DNA of 64,000 nt, taken from assembly GCF_029691405.1 (NCBI RefSeq), contig NZ_CP121467.1, forward strand, positions 1,612,001 to 1,676,000. Reading direction: 5' to 3'. The position numbers were made by a program, and so were the translations under genes. The notes under the pieces are model-generated. The model saw nothing but the letters and a program-made list of their open reading frames with translations. It had not been told where the DNA came from and did no database searches. Origin of the DNA: Streptococcus sp. D7B5 (lineage in GTDB: Bacteria; Bacillota; Bacilli; Lactobacillales; Streptococcaceae). Positions 62,783-64,000 of this stretch are shown one piece after another (within the stretch, counting starts at the first letter, position 1; each line of letters begins with the position of its first letter).

Positions 62783-63718
62783 TTATTCTATAATCTTCCA
62801 ATTACTCCCGTTCTTTTCAAGTACCAAATCAAATTGAGATACCTGCGTTGCTTTGGTCTGCTGGTCGATATACTCCACTGTCAGCGATACCGTGACTTGA
62901 TTATCCTTACGATTGTGAATAGGATTTACCAGTTCTTGAAAGATGTACTCTTTTCCGATTGGTTTTAATATCCCGTCATTCACATAGTAGGAAAGTTCAC
63001 TGGCTGTCGCTGTAGGATAGAGCTTGAAGAACGTCGTTAAAAACTCATTGATTTCATTGGTTGTAATGGAATCAACCGTCCCCTCACTTTCAATGGCTTT
63101 TGGTTTATAACTTGATTTCTTAGGTATGTTGGTAATGGTCGGATTCTTAACCAGTACCATATTTCCAGAACCATCTACATAGACACTCACTATATAAGCA
63201 GAGTGGACGGTCTTTGTATTTTCTCCCTCTGTAATGAGCTGGTCTACACTGTAGGTTACATTAAACTCATTGTCGCCAGTTGGCTCTACCGTCCATATCT
63301 GAAATCCTCTTACAGAAGACGATACAGGAATATCTTTGCGTACTGTATCAACATTGAGAGCTTGAAGTTCATCTGTCAGATAGCCTTTTAGACTTTCCAT
63401 TCGATTATCAATGGACTTATCGGATTGCTCCCATGAATAGTAGACTTTCGCAAAGTTCTCTACAAAATTTTCTACATGATGAGTATCAACGTATTCCTTT
63501 TCTATGATAGTTGTTTCGTGAATAGTATGAGTATCTATAGCTGTAAAGTGCTTGAATATCGCAAAGCTGAAACTAAGCCCTAAAAGTACCCACAAGGCAA
63601 TCACAACCTTTTTATGAGGATTGACCTTATAGTAGACACGAGGTTTCTTTTCCTTTGGTATCTGTTTTTCTTTATTCTGATTTTTTCTAAATTTCATCAT
63701 TAAATCTTCCTTTCTCAT
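62783..63718 (-). CDS. Tn916 orf13, conjugal transfer protein (TcpC/VirB8-like)
   Basis: About 311 residues. A basic N-terminal cytoplasmic part (KPRVYYKVNPHKK), one membrane helix (VVIALWVLLGLSFSFAIF, about residues 39-56) and an extracytoplasmic part with two NTF2-like domains, matching TcpC from pCW3. Part of the conjugation channel. The start may be ATG 63718, overlapping the orf14 stop as ATGA, or ATG 63700 after AAAGGAAG. Confidence 0.9.
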   Translation of the reverse strand: MRKEDLMMKFRKNQNKEKQIPKEKKPRVYYKVNPHKKVVIALWVLLGLSFSFAIFKHFTAIDTHTIHETTIIEKEYVDTHHVENFVENFAKVYYSWEQSDKSIDNRMESLKGYLTDELQALNVDTVRKDIPVSSSVRGFQIWTVEPTGDNEFNVTYSVDQLITEGENTKTVHSAYIVSVYVDGSGNMVLVKNPTITNIPKKSSYKPKAIESEGTVDSITTNEINEFLTTFFKLYPTATASELSYYVNDGILKPIGKEYIFQELVNPIHNRKDNQVTVSLTVEYIDQQTKATQVSQFDLVLEKNGSNWKIIE

Positions 63719-64000
63719 TGTTTGATTCGTCCTGCTCCCACTAAATGCTGTTGCCAGTAGGGGCTTGTTAAGTCGGCATAACCGATTGGGTCGCCTGCAT
63801 GAAACATACGGTTATTGCCAAGGTATATCCCAACATGAGTAATATAAGAGCCAGCGTTATAGGTAGAATGAAAGAAAACCAAATCGCCAGCTTGTGCTTC
63901 CGATAGTGGGATATGCTGGGTCACATCATATTGCTGTTGTGCGGTTCGTGGTAAGTTAATTCCAGCTTTTCCATACGTCCATTGTGTCAGTCCGCTACAA
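63715..64000 (-). CDS. Tn916 orf14, NlpC/P60 peptidase, C-terminal part (truncated by window end)
   Basis: The frame enters at the right end and reads CSGLTQWTYGKAGINLPR, with the NlpC/P60 nucleophile Cys, then AGDLVFFHSTY and the catalytic His in THVGIYLGNNRMFHAG. The family cuts peptidoglycan stem peptides; in Tn916 it helps the mating channel cross the cell wall. The N-terminal part is outside the window. Confidence 0.92.
   Translation of the reverse strand, partial: CSGLTQWTYGKAGINLPRTAQQQYDVTQHIPLSEAQAGDLVFFHSTYNAGSYITHVGIYLGNNRMFHAGDPIGYADLTSPYWQQHLVGAGRIKQ

Larger units (their letters stand above)
56500..64000 (-). mobile_element. Tn916-family conjugative transposon, int end through orf14 (continues past the window)
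   Basis: Gene order from the left end: int, xis, orf8, orf7, orf9 (reversed), orf6, tet(M), orf12 leader, orf13, orf14, exactly the Tn916 order. The end sequence AAAGTATAAATTTCTAATTA at 56501 is the right-hand terminus as remembered; the true boundary is within a few bases of 56500 (6-base coupling sequence not resolved). No insertion or deletion is visible in this part. Confidence 0.93.

Noticed and set aside
1-64000. CRISPR array, tRNA and rRNA genes
   Set aside because: No regularly spaced repeats, no tRNA cloverleaf with a CCA-type end and no rRNA-like sequence were seen when reading both strands.

Overview
The window is chromosomal DNA from a low-GC Gram-positive coccus, almost certainly a mitis-group Streptococcus (S. 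mitis/oralis/infantis type, close to S. pneumoniae). The evidence is the gene order (uvrA/corA, spx, ireB-ruvX, folC, cls, nrdD-nrdG, S10-spc-alpha ribosomal cluster, UPF0210, pit iron ABC operon, leuS), a perfect ComX com-box, CiaR-type repeats with csRNA genes, and BOX-like repeats. The riboflavin genes that I recall between mutL and ruvA in pneumococcus are absent; an XRE regulator and an MFS transporter are there instead.

Layout. 1-11.2 kb: end of mutL, XRE regulator, MFS transporter, ruvA, tag, a leftward block (SemiSWEET, S66 peptidase, TfoX-like, DUF1129, corA), uvrA and a nucleotidyltransferase-like gene. 11.3-19.8 kb: M24 peptidase, a magnesium-type P-type ATPase behind an M-box-like leader, spx, ireB-ruvX-DUF1292, folC and two lipoproteins. 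20-29 kb: iron alcohol dehydrogenase, cardiolipin synthase, the competence-type ccs4 locus, and the anaerobic ribonucleotide reductase operon nrdD...nrdG. 29.1-44.1 kb: the S10, spc and alpha ribosomal operons with secY, adk, infA and rpoA. 44.3-56.4 kb: ACT/UPF0210 pair, phosphoglycerate mutase family gene, leftward iron ABC operon, leuS, two acetyltransferases, three csRNA genes and an AraC-type regulator. About 56.5-64 kb: the int end of a Tn916-family conjugative transposon carrying tet(M), running out of the window inside orf14.

Functional links. DNA repair genes (mutL, ruvA, tag, uvrA, ruvX) and translation genes dominate. Metal supply appears as corA, the M-box/mgtA unit and the pit-like operon. 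Regulation is visible as CiaR sites driving csRNAs with anti-Shine-Dalgarno loops, a com-box, NrdR-like boxes, cre-like sites and many hairpins.

Most notable for follow-up: (1) two of three csRNA genes carry a BOX-like insertion of about 103 bp at the same point of the first, anti-Shine-Dalgarno hairpin, while the third copy supplies the empty site; (2) two paralogous 90-nt structured elements after rpsN and rpsH show compensatory changes in three helices with conserved internal loops; (3) a short acidic/histidine-rich upstream ORF overlaps a long hairpin between the M-box and mgtA. No tRNA, rRNA or CRISPR array was recognised.
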